From NCBI GenBank assembly GCA_028710565.1, contig JAQTTV010000012.1, positions 37,954-101,953 of the forward strand: a stretch of DNA of 64,000 nt. The letters run 5' to 3'. Positions within the stretch are counted from its first letter, which is position 1, and every line of letters starts with the position of its first letter. The position numbers and the translations under genes were made by a program. The notes beneath the pieces are model-generated. The model saw only the letters and a program-made list of their open reading frames with translations, did no database searches and was not told where the DNA came from. Shown here piece after piece: positions 42,986 to 52,150 of this stretch. The DNA is from Gallionella sp. (GTDB taxonomy: Bacteria > Pseudomonadota > Gammaproteobacteria > Burkholderiales > Gallionellaceae).

Positions 42986-43672
42986 TTATTTTTGTCCAAT
43001 GAGTTGATACGCCGCGAGGGCGGCTTGTTGTTCGGCATTTCGGCGGCTACTGCCTTCGCCGCGTGTGGTGAGTTTTAGCGGGGGAATACTGCATTCCACC
43101 TGAAAAAGTTGTAAATGGGCTTCGCCTTGCGTGGCGATAATTTGATAAGTCGGCAACGGGATGCGTTTGCTTTGCAGATATTCTTGCAACAAAGTTTTGG
43201 CATCCTTACCCAAGGTCGTCACATCGACTTTGGCGAGGTACGGGATGAGTAAACCCAGCACCACTTTTTCTGCGGCCATAAAGCCCGCATCCAAAAACAC
43301 CGCACCAAATAAGGCTTCCATGGCATCTGCCAGAATGGAAGGGCGACGGTGTCCGCCACTCTTGCGCTCACCCTCGCCTAGGCTGAGATATGTACCAAGG
43401 TTCAGCTGTTGCGCTAACGTGACCAGTGTGTCTTCTTTGACCAGATTGGAGCGAAGTCGAGACAGTTCGCCCTCGCTCAGCTCTGGAAAAGTGTTAAACA
43501 GATGACGTGCCACAATGCAGCCTAGGATGCTATCCCCTAAGAACTCTAGTCGTTCATAATGGTCTGGCGCATAACTACGATGTGTTAAGGCACGTTTCAG
43601 CAAAGCGGGTTGATTGAATTCATGACCAAGCTGTTTACACAGCGTGCCGCTATTTCGTACCGAATCTACCAT
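42986..43672 (-). CDS. rnc: Ribonuclease III
   Basis: RNase III cleaves double-stranded RNA in rRNA and mRNA maturation. The signature ERLEFLGDSILG holds the catalytic acidic cluster; a second catalytic block is ADAMEALFGAVFLDAG. The C-terminal dsRNA-binding domain runs from about residue 155 (DAKTLLQEYLQSKR) to RRNAEQQAALAAYQLI. The ATG at 43672 gives 228 residues (E. coli 226). A GTG at 43696 would overlap the upstream gene by 11 bases and add eight residues; neither start has a clear Shine-Dalgarno sequence. Confidence 0.96.
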   Translation of the reverse strand: MVDSVRNSGTLCKQLGHEFNQPALLKRALTHRSYAPDHYERLEFLGDSILGCIVARHLFNTFPELSEGELSRLRSNLVKEDTLVTLAQQLNLGTYLSLGEGERKSGGHRRPSILADAMEALFGAVFLDAGFMAAEKVVLGLLIPYLAKVDVTTLGKDAKTLLQEYLQSKRIPLPTYQIIATQGEAHLQLFQVECSIPPLKLTTRGEGSSRRNAEQQAALAAYQLIGQK

Positions 43673-43685
43673 TTTAGGGGCGTGT

Positions 43686-44042
43686 TTATTGTGCACTATG
43701 CGGGTTAAATTCCAACAACAAGCTTATGTTGCCACCCACAGGGATGATGACTTTGTATTGTGCAGTGATAATACCTGTATCGGTCATTTGGATTTGCTCT
43801 GGTTTGATCGCGGTAACATTGTCGATCACGGCGCGTGTAGCAAAGGAGCTGCGCATTTCGTTGAGTCCCGCTCGTGATAGGTCGGGATCGTGTTTGATTG
43901 CATTGAACAGATTGGTAATCTTGGCATCCTCCATGTAAGCAGGAATTAATTTCAAACCAAAAATGACCAGCAAAATTAGCAAGATAGCCCAGATCAAAAA
44001 ATTGATGATGCTGAAGCCCCGTTGTTGTATGACTGTATTCAT
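43686..44042 (-). CDS. DUF4845 membrane protein (between lepB and rnc)
   Basis: This small protein (118 residues) has one membrane helix near the N-terminus and an extracytoplasmic domain. The start QQRGFSIINFLIWAILLILL resembles a type IV pilin N-terminus (Gly-Phe then a hydrophobic helix), but the usual Glu at position +5 after the Gly-Phe cut is replaced by Asn. DUF4845 proteins are regularly found between lepB and rnc in beta- and gammaproteobacteria. Their function is unknown. The gene ends just past the rnc start. Confidence 0.85.
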   Translation of the reverse strand: MNTVIQQRGFSIINFLIWAILLILLVIFGLKLIPAYMEDAKITNLFNAIKHDPDLSRAGLNEMRSSFATRAVIDNVTAIKPEQIQMTDTGIITAQYKVIIPVGGNISLLLEFNPHSAQ

Positions 44043-44111
44043 TTTCGTACCTCTCCATTTTTATGCGTTGATGCAATCAATTGTGGACAGGATAGTCGTC
44101 CACGTCACTTG

Positions 44112-44912
44112 TTAAAACACAGAACCAATACGTTTGAGATCGGAGAAATTCATCCAAACCAAAAATGCTTTGCCGACAATTTGATTGTCGGGCACAAATC
44201 CCCAGTAGCGACTATCTCGGCTGTTATCTCGATTGTCGCCCATCATAAAGTAATTGCCCTCAGGTACCGTACAGCGCACACTTTCGTCGGTATACATGCA
44301 ACTTGCTGCATTTGGAAAGTCAATGACGGAGTCGCGATGCAAGGTTGGCATGTCAGGGTTGACCAATATGTCGTGTTTGCGTTCACCTAAAATTTCTTGA
44401 CGGCGCTCAGTATGGACAAAATTTAATGCTGTTTCAACATAGTTATATTCACCTAAGTTGGATTGTTTTTGCTCTAATTCATTGATATATAATTTTTTTT
44501 CTCGGTACTCTATCGTGTCACCAGGTACCGCCACCACTCGTTTGATGTAATCTACGGAAGGGTTCTCAGGGTAATGAAATACCATCACATCGCCACGTTG
44601 TGGATTGTTGATTTGGATGATTTTCTGGTTAATGATAGGCAAACGTATGCCATAAGTAAATTTATTCACTAAAATAAAATCACCCACTTGCAAGGTCGGA
44701 ATCATCGAGCCAGAAGGAATCTTAAAGGGTTCCGCTAAAAATGAACGAATAAAAAATACCGCCAAAATCACGGGGAAAAAACTCTTGGCGTATTCCACCC
44801 ACCATTGCTCAGCCACACCAGCGACACGCTTAGCGCGCAGCACCCATTTATCCAATAGCCAAATGCTGCCTGTTACGATCAGCATCACAAACATAATTAA
44901 CGCAAAATCCAT
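44112..44912 (-). CDS. lepB: Signal peptidase I
   Basis: LepB removes signal peptides at the periplasmic face. Two N-terminal membrane helices are seen (FALIMFVMLIVTGSIWLLDK and FFPVILAVFFIRSFL). The catalytic serine lies in EPFKIPSGSMIPTLQVGDF, the general-base lysine in DYIKRVVAVPGD, and the third block is MMGDNRDNSRDSRYWGFV. Length is 266 residues, shorter than E. coli LepB (324) but normal for many gammaproteobacteria. lepA lies upstream, separated by a repeat element at 44935. Confidence 0.97.
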   Translation of the reverse strand: MDFALIMFVMLIVTGSIWLLDKWVLRAKRVAGVAEQWWVEYAKSFFPVILAVFFIRSFLAEPFKIPSGSMIPTLQVGDFILVNKFTYGIRLPIINQKIIQINNPQRGDVMVFHYPENPSVDYIKRVVAVPGDTIEYREKKLYINELEQKQSNLGEYNYVETALNFVHTERRQEILGERKHDILVNPDMPTLHRDSVIDFPNAASCMYTDESVRCTVPEGNYFMMGDNRDNSRDSRYWGFVPDNQIVGKAFLVWMNFSDLKRIGSVF

Positions 44913-44934
44913 TGTTTTTCCTTATTTACTTGCT

Positions 44935-45014
44935 GTGAAAAGTGATTCGCTACTTCGCAGCTTGGTGAAAGGTGAATCAAATCGTTGCACACTCACACCT
45001 TTCACTTTTCACTC
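44935..45014. repeat. Heptamer-armed inverted element, family A, copy 2
   Basis: It contains GTGAAAA, GTGATTC, core GCTACTTCGCAGCTTG, GTGAAAG, GTGAATC, a spacer, and then CCTTTCACTTTTCACTC as the opposing arm. It is the reverse-oriented relative of the element at 14961, sharing the core and the unit sequence. It fills almost the whole lepA-lepB gap, starting two bases from the lepA stop. Confidence 0.75.
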
Positions 45015-45016
45015 AA

Positions 45017-46807
45017 TCAATCATCCACGCGTAAAATCGCCAAGAAAGCTTCTTGTGGAATTTCCACATTGCCGACTTGCTTCATGCGTTTTTTACCTGC
45101 CTTTTGTTTCTCTAACAGTTTCTTTTTACGCGAAATATCGCCGCCGTAGCATTTTGCCAGCACGTTTTTACGCATGGCTTTTACGTTTTCACGGGCGATG
45201 ATATTTGCCCCGATGGTGGCTTGAATCGCCACGTCATACATCTGGCGTGGAATCAGTTCGCGCATTTTTGCTGCCACTTCACGACCACGATATTGGCTAT
45301 TGGCGCGATGCACGATGACCGCCAACGCATCCACGCGGTCACCGTTAATCAGCATATCGACCTTGACCACATCGGCTGCGCGATATTCTTTGAACTCGTA
45401 ATCCATAGACGCATAGCCGCGCGACACGGATTTAAGCTTATCGAAGAAGTCCAGCACGATTTCTGCCATGGGCATTTCGTAAATCAGATTCACTTGCTTG
45501 CCGTGGTAAGCGATGTCGATTTGCATCCCGCGTTTTTGGGTACACAAGGTGATCACCGAACCGACATACTCATTCGGCATGTACAAATTGACCGTGACCA
45601 CAGGTTCACGAATTTCGTTAATTTTGGAGGGGTCGGGCATCTTGGAGGGATTGTCCACCATCAATATCGTGCCATCGCGCAATTCCACTTCGTAAATGAC
45701 GGTCGGCGCGGTGGTAATCAAGTCCATATCGAACTCGCGTTCCAAGCGTTCTTGCACGATTTCCATGTGTAATAAGCCTAAGAAGCCGCAGCGGAAACCA
45801 AAGCCCAAGGCTTGCGACACTTCAGGTTCGTACAACAACGCCGCGTCGTTTAACTTGAGCTTTTCCAAAGAGTCGCGCAAGGCTTCGTACTGGTTGGATT
45901 CCACGGGGAATAAGCCCGCAAAAACTTGTGGTTGCACTTCTTTAAAGCCTGGCAATGCTGCCGCTGCTGGTTTAGCTAAGTGCGTAATGGTGTCGCCCAC
46001 TTTTGCCGCTTTGAGTTCTTTAATGCCCGCAATGACAAAGCCCACTTGCCCCGCGCTCAGGGTGTCGCGGTCTTGCGCTTTGGGGGTGAACACGCCGATA
46101 TGCTCGGTCAAGTGTTGCGCGCCCGTCGCCATAAACAGGATTTTTTCTTTGGGCTTAATCGTGCCGTTTTTCACCCGCACCAACATCACCACGCCAACGT
46201 AGTTATCGAACCATGAGTCAATAATCAAGGCTTGCAACGGCGCGGCGGGATCGCCTTCTGGTGGCGGCACTTTGACAATCAGGGCTTCCAGCACGTCAAG
46301 CACACCCAATCCCGTTTTAGCGGAACATAGCGTCGCGTCATGCGCTTCAATCCCAATCACCTCTTCGATTTCTTCGATGGCGTTTTCTGGATTGGCGGAA
46401 GGCAAATCAATTTTGTTCAAAACGGGCACGACTTCTACGCCCAAATCCAGCGCGGTGTAGCAATTTGCCACCGTTTGCGCTTCCACCCCTTGCGAGGCAT
46501 CGACCACCAGCAACGCGCCTTCACACGCTGACAGCGAGCGCGACACTTCGTAAGAGAAGTCCACGTGCCCTGGTGTATCAATCAAATTCAGGTTGTAAAT
46601 TTGCCCATCCCGCGCTTTGTAGCTCAATGCGGCGGTTTGCGCTTTGATGGTGATGCCGCGCTCCCGTTCCAAATCCATGGAATCAAGCACTTGGGCTTCC
46701 ATTTCGCGGTCAGACAATCCGCCGCAGAGTTGAATAATACGATCCGCCAGCGTGGATTTGCCGTGGTCGATGTGAGCAATAATGGAAAAATTACGAATAA
46801 GCTGCAT
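45017..46807 (-). CDS. lepA: Elongation factor 4 (LepA)
   Basis: LepA is a translational GTPase related to EF-G that acts on ribosomes, especially in initiation or under ionic stress. G1 is [16 protein letters not shown]2 [11 protein letters not shown]3 [11 protein letters not shown], and G4 NKIDLP. The LepA-specific C-terminal domain is present ([18 protein letters not shown] then [20 protein letters not shown]). The 596-residue length matches (E. coli 599). It heads the lepA-lepB-DUF4845-rnc-era cluster. Confidence 0.98.
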   Translation of the reverse strand: MQLIRNFSIIAHIDHGKSTLADRIIQLCGGLSDREMEAQVLDSMDLERERGITIKAQTAALSYKARDGQIYNLNLIDTPGHVDFSYEVSRSLSACEGALLVVDASQGVEAQTVANCYTALDLGVEVVPVLNKIDLPSANPENAIEEIEEVIGIEAHDATLCSAKTGLGVLDVLEALIVKVPPPEGDPAAPLQALIIDSWFDNYVGVVMLVRVKNGTIKPKEKILFMATGAQHLTEHIGVFTPKAQDRDTLSAGQVGFVIAGIKELKAAKVGDTITHLAKPAAAALPGFKEVQPQVFAGLFPVESNQYEALRDSLEKLKLNDAALLYEPEVSQALGFGFRCGFLGLLHMEIVQERLEREFDMDLITTAPTVIYEVELRDGTILMVDNPSKMPDPSKINEIREPVVTVNLYMPNEYVGSVITLCTQKRGMQIDIAYHGKQVNLIYEMPMAEIVLDFFDKLKSVSRGYASMDYEFKEYRAADVVKVDMLINGDRVDALAVIVHRANSQYRGREVAAKMRELIPRQMYDVAIQATIGANIIARENVKAMRKNVLAKCYGGDISRKKKLLEKQKAGKKRMKQVGNVEIPQEAFLAILRVDD

Positions 46808-46863
46808 TATGAGGTGTCAGTTAAAATCCCGCTGGTGCGCGGCATATTAGAAAAGTGTGAATT

Positions 46864-48549
46864 CTAGCCGATTTTAGGGGTGAGCGAAGGCGGTAATTCA
46901 GGATGAGCACCCACTACTTGATTGCGACCCTGGTGTTTTGCCTGATAGAGTGCCTTGTCAGCGGCATTACAAAGCCTAGTTGCATCGTTGAAGTTCATTA
47001 CATCGGCGACCCCGCAACTAAAAGTGACTGAGAACTCTAATTTGTCTGCGAAATGACTTAAACTCGAAAAGTCTTCGCGTATTTTATCGAGCACTTTTAT
47101 GGCGGTTACGCTGTTGGTGTCGGTCAAAATGACCGCGAATTCTTCTCCGCCATAACGCCCTACCGCATCGACTTCGCGCAACCGCTGTTTGAGTAATCGA
47201 GAAAGGCTTTTAATCACGCGATCACCTGCTGCGTGACCGTAAGTGTCATTGACCTTTTTGAAGAAATCAATATCGATCATTGCAAAGCAGCAAGCTGTGC
47301 CTTGTCGTTTGGATCGAGCTACTTCGCGATCCAATTGATCCTTAATGGCGGTGTGATTGAGTAATCCTGTCAGGCTATCTCGCATCATGAAGGAACGTAG
47401 CATCAGTGAGCGACGAATGCGACTCGTTACAGAAGTCACCAAATGTTGCGGCTGGATGGGCTTGGTGAGGAAATCATCTCCACCCAAATCCATCGCGGCA
47501 AGTTGTTTGTCAAGATCCTTTTCCCCAGATAGAAAGACGATGGGAATGCTGACAAACTTGTCTAGTTGTCGTATGACTTTGGCTAACTCCATGCCATTGC
47601 ACCCTGGCATATACATGTCAATGAGTATTAAGTCAGGTTCAAATTCATGGAGCGGTTCCATCATGGTTAATGGGTCGTTCACGCAATAGGTGTGTACGCC
47701 TGCCTGTTTAAGAATGGCGGTGTAATAGGCTGTGAGCGTAGGGGAATCATCGACAATTAACACACGATAGGGGGTGCTGATTTGAATCGAGGTTAACTCG
47801 TCAAGTTTATCGAGCAGTCGGCTCACATTCAGTGCTTTGTTAAAGTAGGCAATGCTGCCAGCCCGTACAGCTTCTAGCCTCGCGTTAAAATCGTCTTGAG
47901 CGGAAAGAAAAATGACGGGTATGGGGTTTTTTCGCCCTTGTTGAAGCTGTTGCATAGTCGTCACGCCACCCCAGTTGTCACCTGGAAATGAAATATCCAT
48001 GATCACGACCACGTCGGTATTTTGATCGATTGCCTGTATAAATTCGCTTATCGTATTAAACACGCGGGTATCGTATCCAAAGTAGCGGAGTTGGTTGCTG
48101 AGATTTTCTGCAAATGAGATGTCGTCATCTACAATCAGAATGCGGCGGATTTTCAAGGCATCTTGATGTGGAGGCATAATCGCGATAACGCCACTATGGT
48201 CTGGTTGTGATGCCGTGGGATCCAAGATAACCTGATGCAATTCGCTGATCAAACTTTCAAGATGTGTGCGTTGTGCTTGATTAGGTGGCACTTTTGCTTG
48301 CATGAGCAGGCTCAGGTCATATTCAATCACTCTTGCTAAGTCGCTTAATGCGGCGAAGCCAAACGTTTTACCTGAACCCGTTAAGCTGTGCACGCGGCGA
48401 TGGAGCGTTTGAAGCACTTCCTCATCCCAGCGAACAAGCGGGACTTGTCGCCACAGTTGCTCAATTTGCGCGACTTTCTCAGGGAGTTGCGCCGCGTAAA
48501 CGCCACTTAACATCTGTATTTTAGCAGTCAAATCTCCAATATCAGCCAT
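46864..48549 (-). CDS. Hpt-REC-REC-GGDEF phosphorelay diguanylate cyclase
   Basis: The domain order is unusual. An Hpt domain spans residues ~1-110 with phospho-accepting His54 (RRVHSLTGSGKTFGF). A first receiver is at ~133-250 (RILIVDDDISFAENL, VVIMDISFPGDN). A second receiver is at ~260-375 (VLIVDDSPTLTAYY, LILIDMYMPGCNGMELA, conserved Lys in FLTKPIQ). The GGDEF domain is at ~385-550 with active signature RYGGEEFAVIL and inhibitory site REVD. It should convert phosphorelay input to c-di-GMP. The neighbouring hybrid kinase lacks its own Hpt, so this Hpt could complete the relay. Its start overlaps the upstream single-receiver gene by 8 bp. Length is 561 residues. Confidence 0.92.
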   Translation of the reverse strand: MADIGDLTAKIQMLSGVYAAQLPEKVAQIEQLWRQVPLVRWDEEVLQTLHRRVHSLTGSGKTFGFAALSDLARVIEYDLSLLMQAKVPPNQAQRTHLESLISELHQVILDPTASQPDHSGVIAIMPPHQDALKIRRILIVDDDISFAENLSNQLRYFGYDTRVFNTISEFIQAIDQNTDVVVIMDISFPGDNWGGVTTMQQLQQGRKNPIPVIFLSAQDDFNARLEAVRAGSIAYFNKALNVSRLLDKLDELTSIQISTPYRVLIVDDSPTLTAYYTAILKQAGVHTYCVNDPLTMMEPLHEFEPDLILIDMYMPGCNGMELAKVIRQLDKFVSIPIVFLSGEKDLDKQLAAMDLGGDDFLTKPIQPQHLVTSVTSRIRRSLMLRSFMMRDSLTGLLNHTAIKDQLDREVARSKRQGTACCFAMIDIDFFKKVNDTYGHAAGDRVIKSLSRLLKQRLREVDAVGRYGGEEFAVILTDTNSVTAIKVLDKIREDFSSLSHFADKLEFSVTFSCGVADVMNFNDATRLCNAADKALYQAKHQGRNQVVGAHPELPPSLTPKIG

Positions 48550-48931
48550 GACAATGTGCCCAAATATCCAACACTTGAGTGGATAATGTCATCGGATCAA
48601 ATGGTTTGGGAATAACATCAACTGCACCGATTTGTTTGTACCCCGTGACCTCACCAGGCTGTACTTTTGCCGTCATAAATATGGTTGGTGTGTCAGCGAA
48701 CATGGGCAGCTTGCGCAATTCCCTCAAGGTGGTTGACCCATCCATGCCTGGCATCATCACATCCAATAGAATGAGTTGCGGTTGAAAAGTGGTAATTTTT
48801 TCCAGTGCTTCTTTACCAGAGCTGCAGACTTCCAAGGTAAACCCCCCTAATGTTTCTAGGGCAAGCCGTGCGATCATTTGAATATCTGGTTCGTCTTCAA
48901 CGTATAAAATACGGGTTAATGGTTCGGTCAT
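48542..48931 (-). CDS. Single-domain response regulator (CheY-like)
   Basis: This 129-residue stand-alone receiver has acidic pocket VEDEPD, phospho-Asp in LILLDVMMPGMDG, Thr in IFMTAKVQ and Lys in VIPKPFDP. There is no output domain, so it signals by protein contact or acts as a phosphate shuttle or sink. It lies between the hybrid kinase (66 bases upstream) and the Hpt-REC-REC-GGDEF protein (8-bp overlap), so it is presumably part of the same relay. Confidence 0.93.
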   Translation of the reverse strand: MTEPLTRILYVEDEPDIQMIARLALETLGGFTLEVCSSGKEALEKITTFQPQLILLDVMMPGMDGSTTLRELRKLPMFADTPTIFMTAKVQPGEVTGYKQIGAVDVIPKPFDPMTLSTQVLDIWAHCHG

Positions 48932-48997
48932 TGCAACGTCCTATGCTTAAAATTTTTGTCGATAGAGATTCACACGATTTTTCTGAATGCTAATTGT

Positions 48998-51900
48998 TTA
49001 ATCCCCCTCGATTAAACGCTTGATGGTAGTTAACAGCTGCCCATTATACGTGCGAGACTTGACCAGTGCGGATTTTATTTTTGACAAATCGTCATGCAGC
49101 ACTTCGGTTGCTGAGAATACCATCACAGGAATGGCGGGCACAGCAAGATTTAACGTGGGCAATAATTCCATACTGGAGCCATCGGGGAGCGAAATGTCGA
49201 GTATAGCCAAATCATAATGCCCATTTTGCAACATGCGACGTGCATCCGCTAGGGTTCGCGCATTTTCAACTTTTGCAATTTCACCCACGATCATGCTGAC
49301 AACATGGGCAATATCAGGGTCATCTTCCACATGGAGTACTTTGGGCATACCATCTGCCACTCGCCCGACGGCTTGTCTGAGAGCGGATGCTAGGTGTACT
49401 TGGTCTATGGGTTTTTCTATCCAATCAATCACACTGAATGCGTCGCTGTTCAGCACTTTTCTGCCTTCATTGGCGTTGGCTGATACCACCACAATGGGTA
49501 ACGTGGCGGTGGCTGGCGAGGCACGGAGTTCGCGTATCAGCGAAATGCCATCTTGATTGGGCATCGAAAGATCCAAGGTCATCGCGGCATAACTTCGTTG
49601 TGCTAGTAATTGTTTGGCTTGCGCCGCATCATAGGCCACATCGGCCACTAAGCCAGATTGTTCCAGCATTATGCGTAGCAACTCAGCCACATCGCGATCA
49701 TCTTCACAAATTAGCACATGCTTTCTGTCACTTGCAGTTGCTAAAACAGGAGGTGTGTTTTCTGCTGGATTCCAAATGGGAAACTCAACGAAAAAAGTGG
49801 TCTCTACATTGGGGTGTGACGTAAAACCGATGCTACCGCCCATTTGTTCAATGATCGCCTTGGTGATGCTCAGTCCTAAGCCTGTTCCACCTTTCTTTTT
49901 GGTATCGGACGCATCTGCTTGCGCAAACTTCTGGAAAATTTGCCCCTTGAACGCATCTGGAATGCCGCTACCATGATCCTTTACCGATACGCGAACCTGT
50001 TGAGCCATGCACTCGACAGCGACCAGTACCTTGTCGCCTGAGGGGGAAAATTTTGCCGCATTGGACAATAAGTTGGCAAATACCTGCATCAGGCGATTGC
50101 TATCGACCTTAATCATCATCTCAGGGAGTGTATTTGCTAAGACGTAACTCACTTTGTATTGCTCACCATAAGCACGATTGCCTTCCAACGCCTGTGCTAA
50201 TAGGGGCATTAGTTCGGTGGGCTGCATATCAAATTCCATCTTGCCCGCCTCGATTTTTTCCATGTCGAGTATATCGTTGACCAGCAGTATCAGCCGCTCG
50301 CTGTTCTTGTGTGCGATCTCAATCAGCGGCTTGATTTTTGCAGGTAATTCCCCCACCACGCCGCCGACGATCAGGGCGAGCGAACCGCGTATGGAGGTCA
50401 GCGGGGTGCGTAATTCGTGGCTCACGGTGGAGATAAACTCGCTTTTCATGCGCTCGACTTTCACGCGTTCGGTGATGTCGCGCACGATGCCTGTGAACAC
50501 GCGCTTATCTCCTAACTGCATTTCAGAAACCGCCAAGTCGATGGGAAAGGTAGAACCATCTTTACGCCGTCCCACCACTTGTTCGCCGATACAGATGAAT
50601 TTTTTATGGAAGGTTTTGACGTAATTGTGTAAATAACCATCTTGATCGCTGTGATAGAGTTCAGGCATCAGTATTTTGATGCCACTGCCGATTATTTCGG
50701 CAGCAGGATAGCCGAAAATATTTTCTGATGCTTTGTTAAAGGATTCAATCATGCCGTGCTGGCTGATAGTCATAATGCCATCTAGCACATTGTCGAGTAT
50801 GGCTTGGGTGCGTAAGGTACTTTCTTGAGCGGCATATTCTGCCATTCTGAGCGCGGTGAAGTCCTGTACCGTGCCGCGTGACCGCAGGGGTTTTCCCTCT
50901 GCATCAAAATCCGAGGTACAGTGTTCATGCACCCACTTAATACGACCATCGCCCATCAGCAGGCGATGCGTGACCTCGTAAGGTGAGCGACTCACCAGCG
51001 ATTCGGTATAGGCGTGATTGACGGCATCTCTATCGTCAGGATGAATAGCATCCAGAAAAGCTTCATAGGAGGCACCGAATTGTGACTGATCCATCTCAAA
51101 TAAGTTATATATTTCATCCGACCAAATCAACTTCCCTGAGACTAAATCTAAATCCCAGCTGCCCACTTTGGCGATGTGTTGTGCCTCCCTGATCCGCCTT
51201 TCATCCGCCAATCTTTCTTGCGTGACTTGAATACGCTCCGTAATGTCGCGCACGATTTGGGATGCGCCGATGATTTTACCCGCGCTGTCCTTCATGGGCG
51301 AAATGCTGACCGAGACATCGACTCGGCATCCGTCTTTTTTGATCCAAACTGTTTCAAAATGCTCAACACGCTCTCCTTGCTGGATGCGGGTGAGGATGGG
51401 GGGAGCTTCGTCCGCTTTATCTTGCGGGACAAGCATCATCATCGACTGACCGAGTGCTTCTGACTCGGTGTAACCAAACAGTCTTTCCGCCGCTGGATTC
51501 CAAGTGGTAATCATGCCATCTAGCGTTTTGCTCATAATGGCATCGTCGGAAGTGGCAATGATGGCAGCATATTTTTCTTGCAGCAAAAATAATTCAGCGG
51601 CCTCTTTTAGCCATTGCCCATGTTCCAGCTCTTCGCTCACACACTGTGCGAGATCACGCAGTCCTAGCTGTTGTGCCGCACTCGGTTGATGCGGTTGTCG
51701 ATCTATCACACAGAGCGTGCCCACGCGTTGACCGTTGTGCAACTTCAGCGGCGCACCCGCATAAAACCGAATGTAGGGTGCTTCGATAACCAGCGGATTG
51801 TCCGCAAAACGGATATCCAGCCGTGCATCTGGAATGATGAGGGTTTGGTCTTCAAGTATGGTATGACCGCAGAAGGAAATGCTGCGGGGTGTTTCGCTTG

Positions 51901-52099
51901 CATCTAGCCCCTGACAGGACTTAAACCATTGTCGATTGCTATCAATCAATGAAATTACTGCAATCGGCACGCACATTAACTGCTGAGCCAGTCGCGTAAA
52001 GCGATCAAATCGGTCTTCAGCAGGCGTATCTAAAATGTTCAGCCCTCGCAAAGTGGCGAGTCGACTGGCTTCATCAAATGGCATCATGGGTTCTAACAA
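48998..52099 (-). CDS. Hybrid sensor histidine kinase: GAF-PAS-PAS-PAS-HisKA-HATPase-REC-REC
   Basis: This is a cytoplasmic sensor kinase of 1033 residues with no membrane segment. A GAF domain covers ~20-165 (FDRFTRLAQQLMCVPIAVI). Three PAS/PAC units follow to ~550. HisKA carries the phospho-His in STVSHELRTPLTSIRGS (near residue 560). The ATPase domain has VFANLLSNAAKFSPSGD, DHGSGIPDAF and KGGTGLGLSI. Two receivers complete it: the first with LDLSMPNQDG (~845), the second with LDISLPDGS (~968). It lacks an Hpt domain; the gene two downstream supplies one. It lies 51 bases after the PilB-like ATPase gene on the same strand, so a common transcript is likely. Confidence 0.93.
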   Translation of the reverse strand: MLEPMMPFDEASRLATLRGLNILDTPAEDRFDRFTRLAQQLMCVPIAVISLIDSNRQWFKSCQGLDASETPRSISFCGHTILEDQTLIIPDARLDIRFADNPLVIEAPYIRFYAGAPLKLHNGQRVGTLCVIDRQPHQPSAAQQLGLRDLAQCVSEELEHGQWLKEAAELFLLQEKYAAIIATSDDAIMSKTLDGMITTWNPAAERLFGYTESEALGQSMMMLVPQDKADEAPPILTRIQQGERVEHFETVWIKKDGCRVDVSVSISPMKDSAGKIIGASQIVRDITERIQVTQERLADERRIREAQHIAKVGSWDLDLVSGKLIWSDEIYNLFEMDQSQFGASYEAFLDAIHPDDRDAVNHAYTESLVSRSPYEVTHRLLMGDGRIKWVHEHCTSDFDAEGKPLRSRGTVQDFTALRMAEYAAQESTLRTQAILDNVLDGIMTISQHGMIESFNKASENIFGYPAAEIIGSGIKILMPELYHSDQDGYLHNYVKTFHKKFICIGEQVVGRRKDGSTFPIDLAVSEMQLGDKRVFTGIVRDITERVKVERMKSEFISTVSHELRTPLTSIRGSLALIVGGVVGELPAKIKPLIEIAHKNSERLILLVNDILDMEKIEAGKMEFDMQPTELMPLLAQALEGNRAYGEQYKVSYVLANTLPEMMIKVDSNRLMQVFANLLSNAAKFSPSGDKVLVAVECMAQQVRVSVKDHGSGIPDAFKGQIFQKFAQADASDTKKKGGTGLGLSITKAIIEQMGGSIGFTSHPNVETTFFVEFPIWNPAENTPPVLATASDRKHVLICEDDRDVAELLRIMLEQSGLVADVAYDAAQAKQLLAQRSYAAMTLDLSMPNQDGISLIRELRASPATATLPIVVVSANANEGRKVLNSDAFSVIDWIEKPIDQVHLASALRQAVGRVADGMPKVLHVEDDPDIAHVVSMIVGEIAKVENARTLADARRMLQNGHYDLAILDISLPDGSSMELLPTLNLAVPAIPVMVFSATEVLHDDLSKIKSALVKSRTYNGQLLTTIKRLIEGD

Positions 52100-52150
52100 T
52101 GGATACTCCTTGCGTAGTGGTCGATTTTTGTTTATTGCAAATTAGACTAT

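Noticed and set aside
43686..44042. Type IV pilin gene
   Set aside because: Only the N-terminal helix is pilin-like and the +5 Glu is missing; position between lepB and rnc identifies DUF4845.
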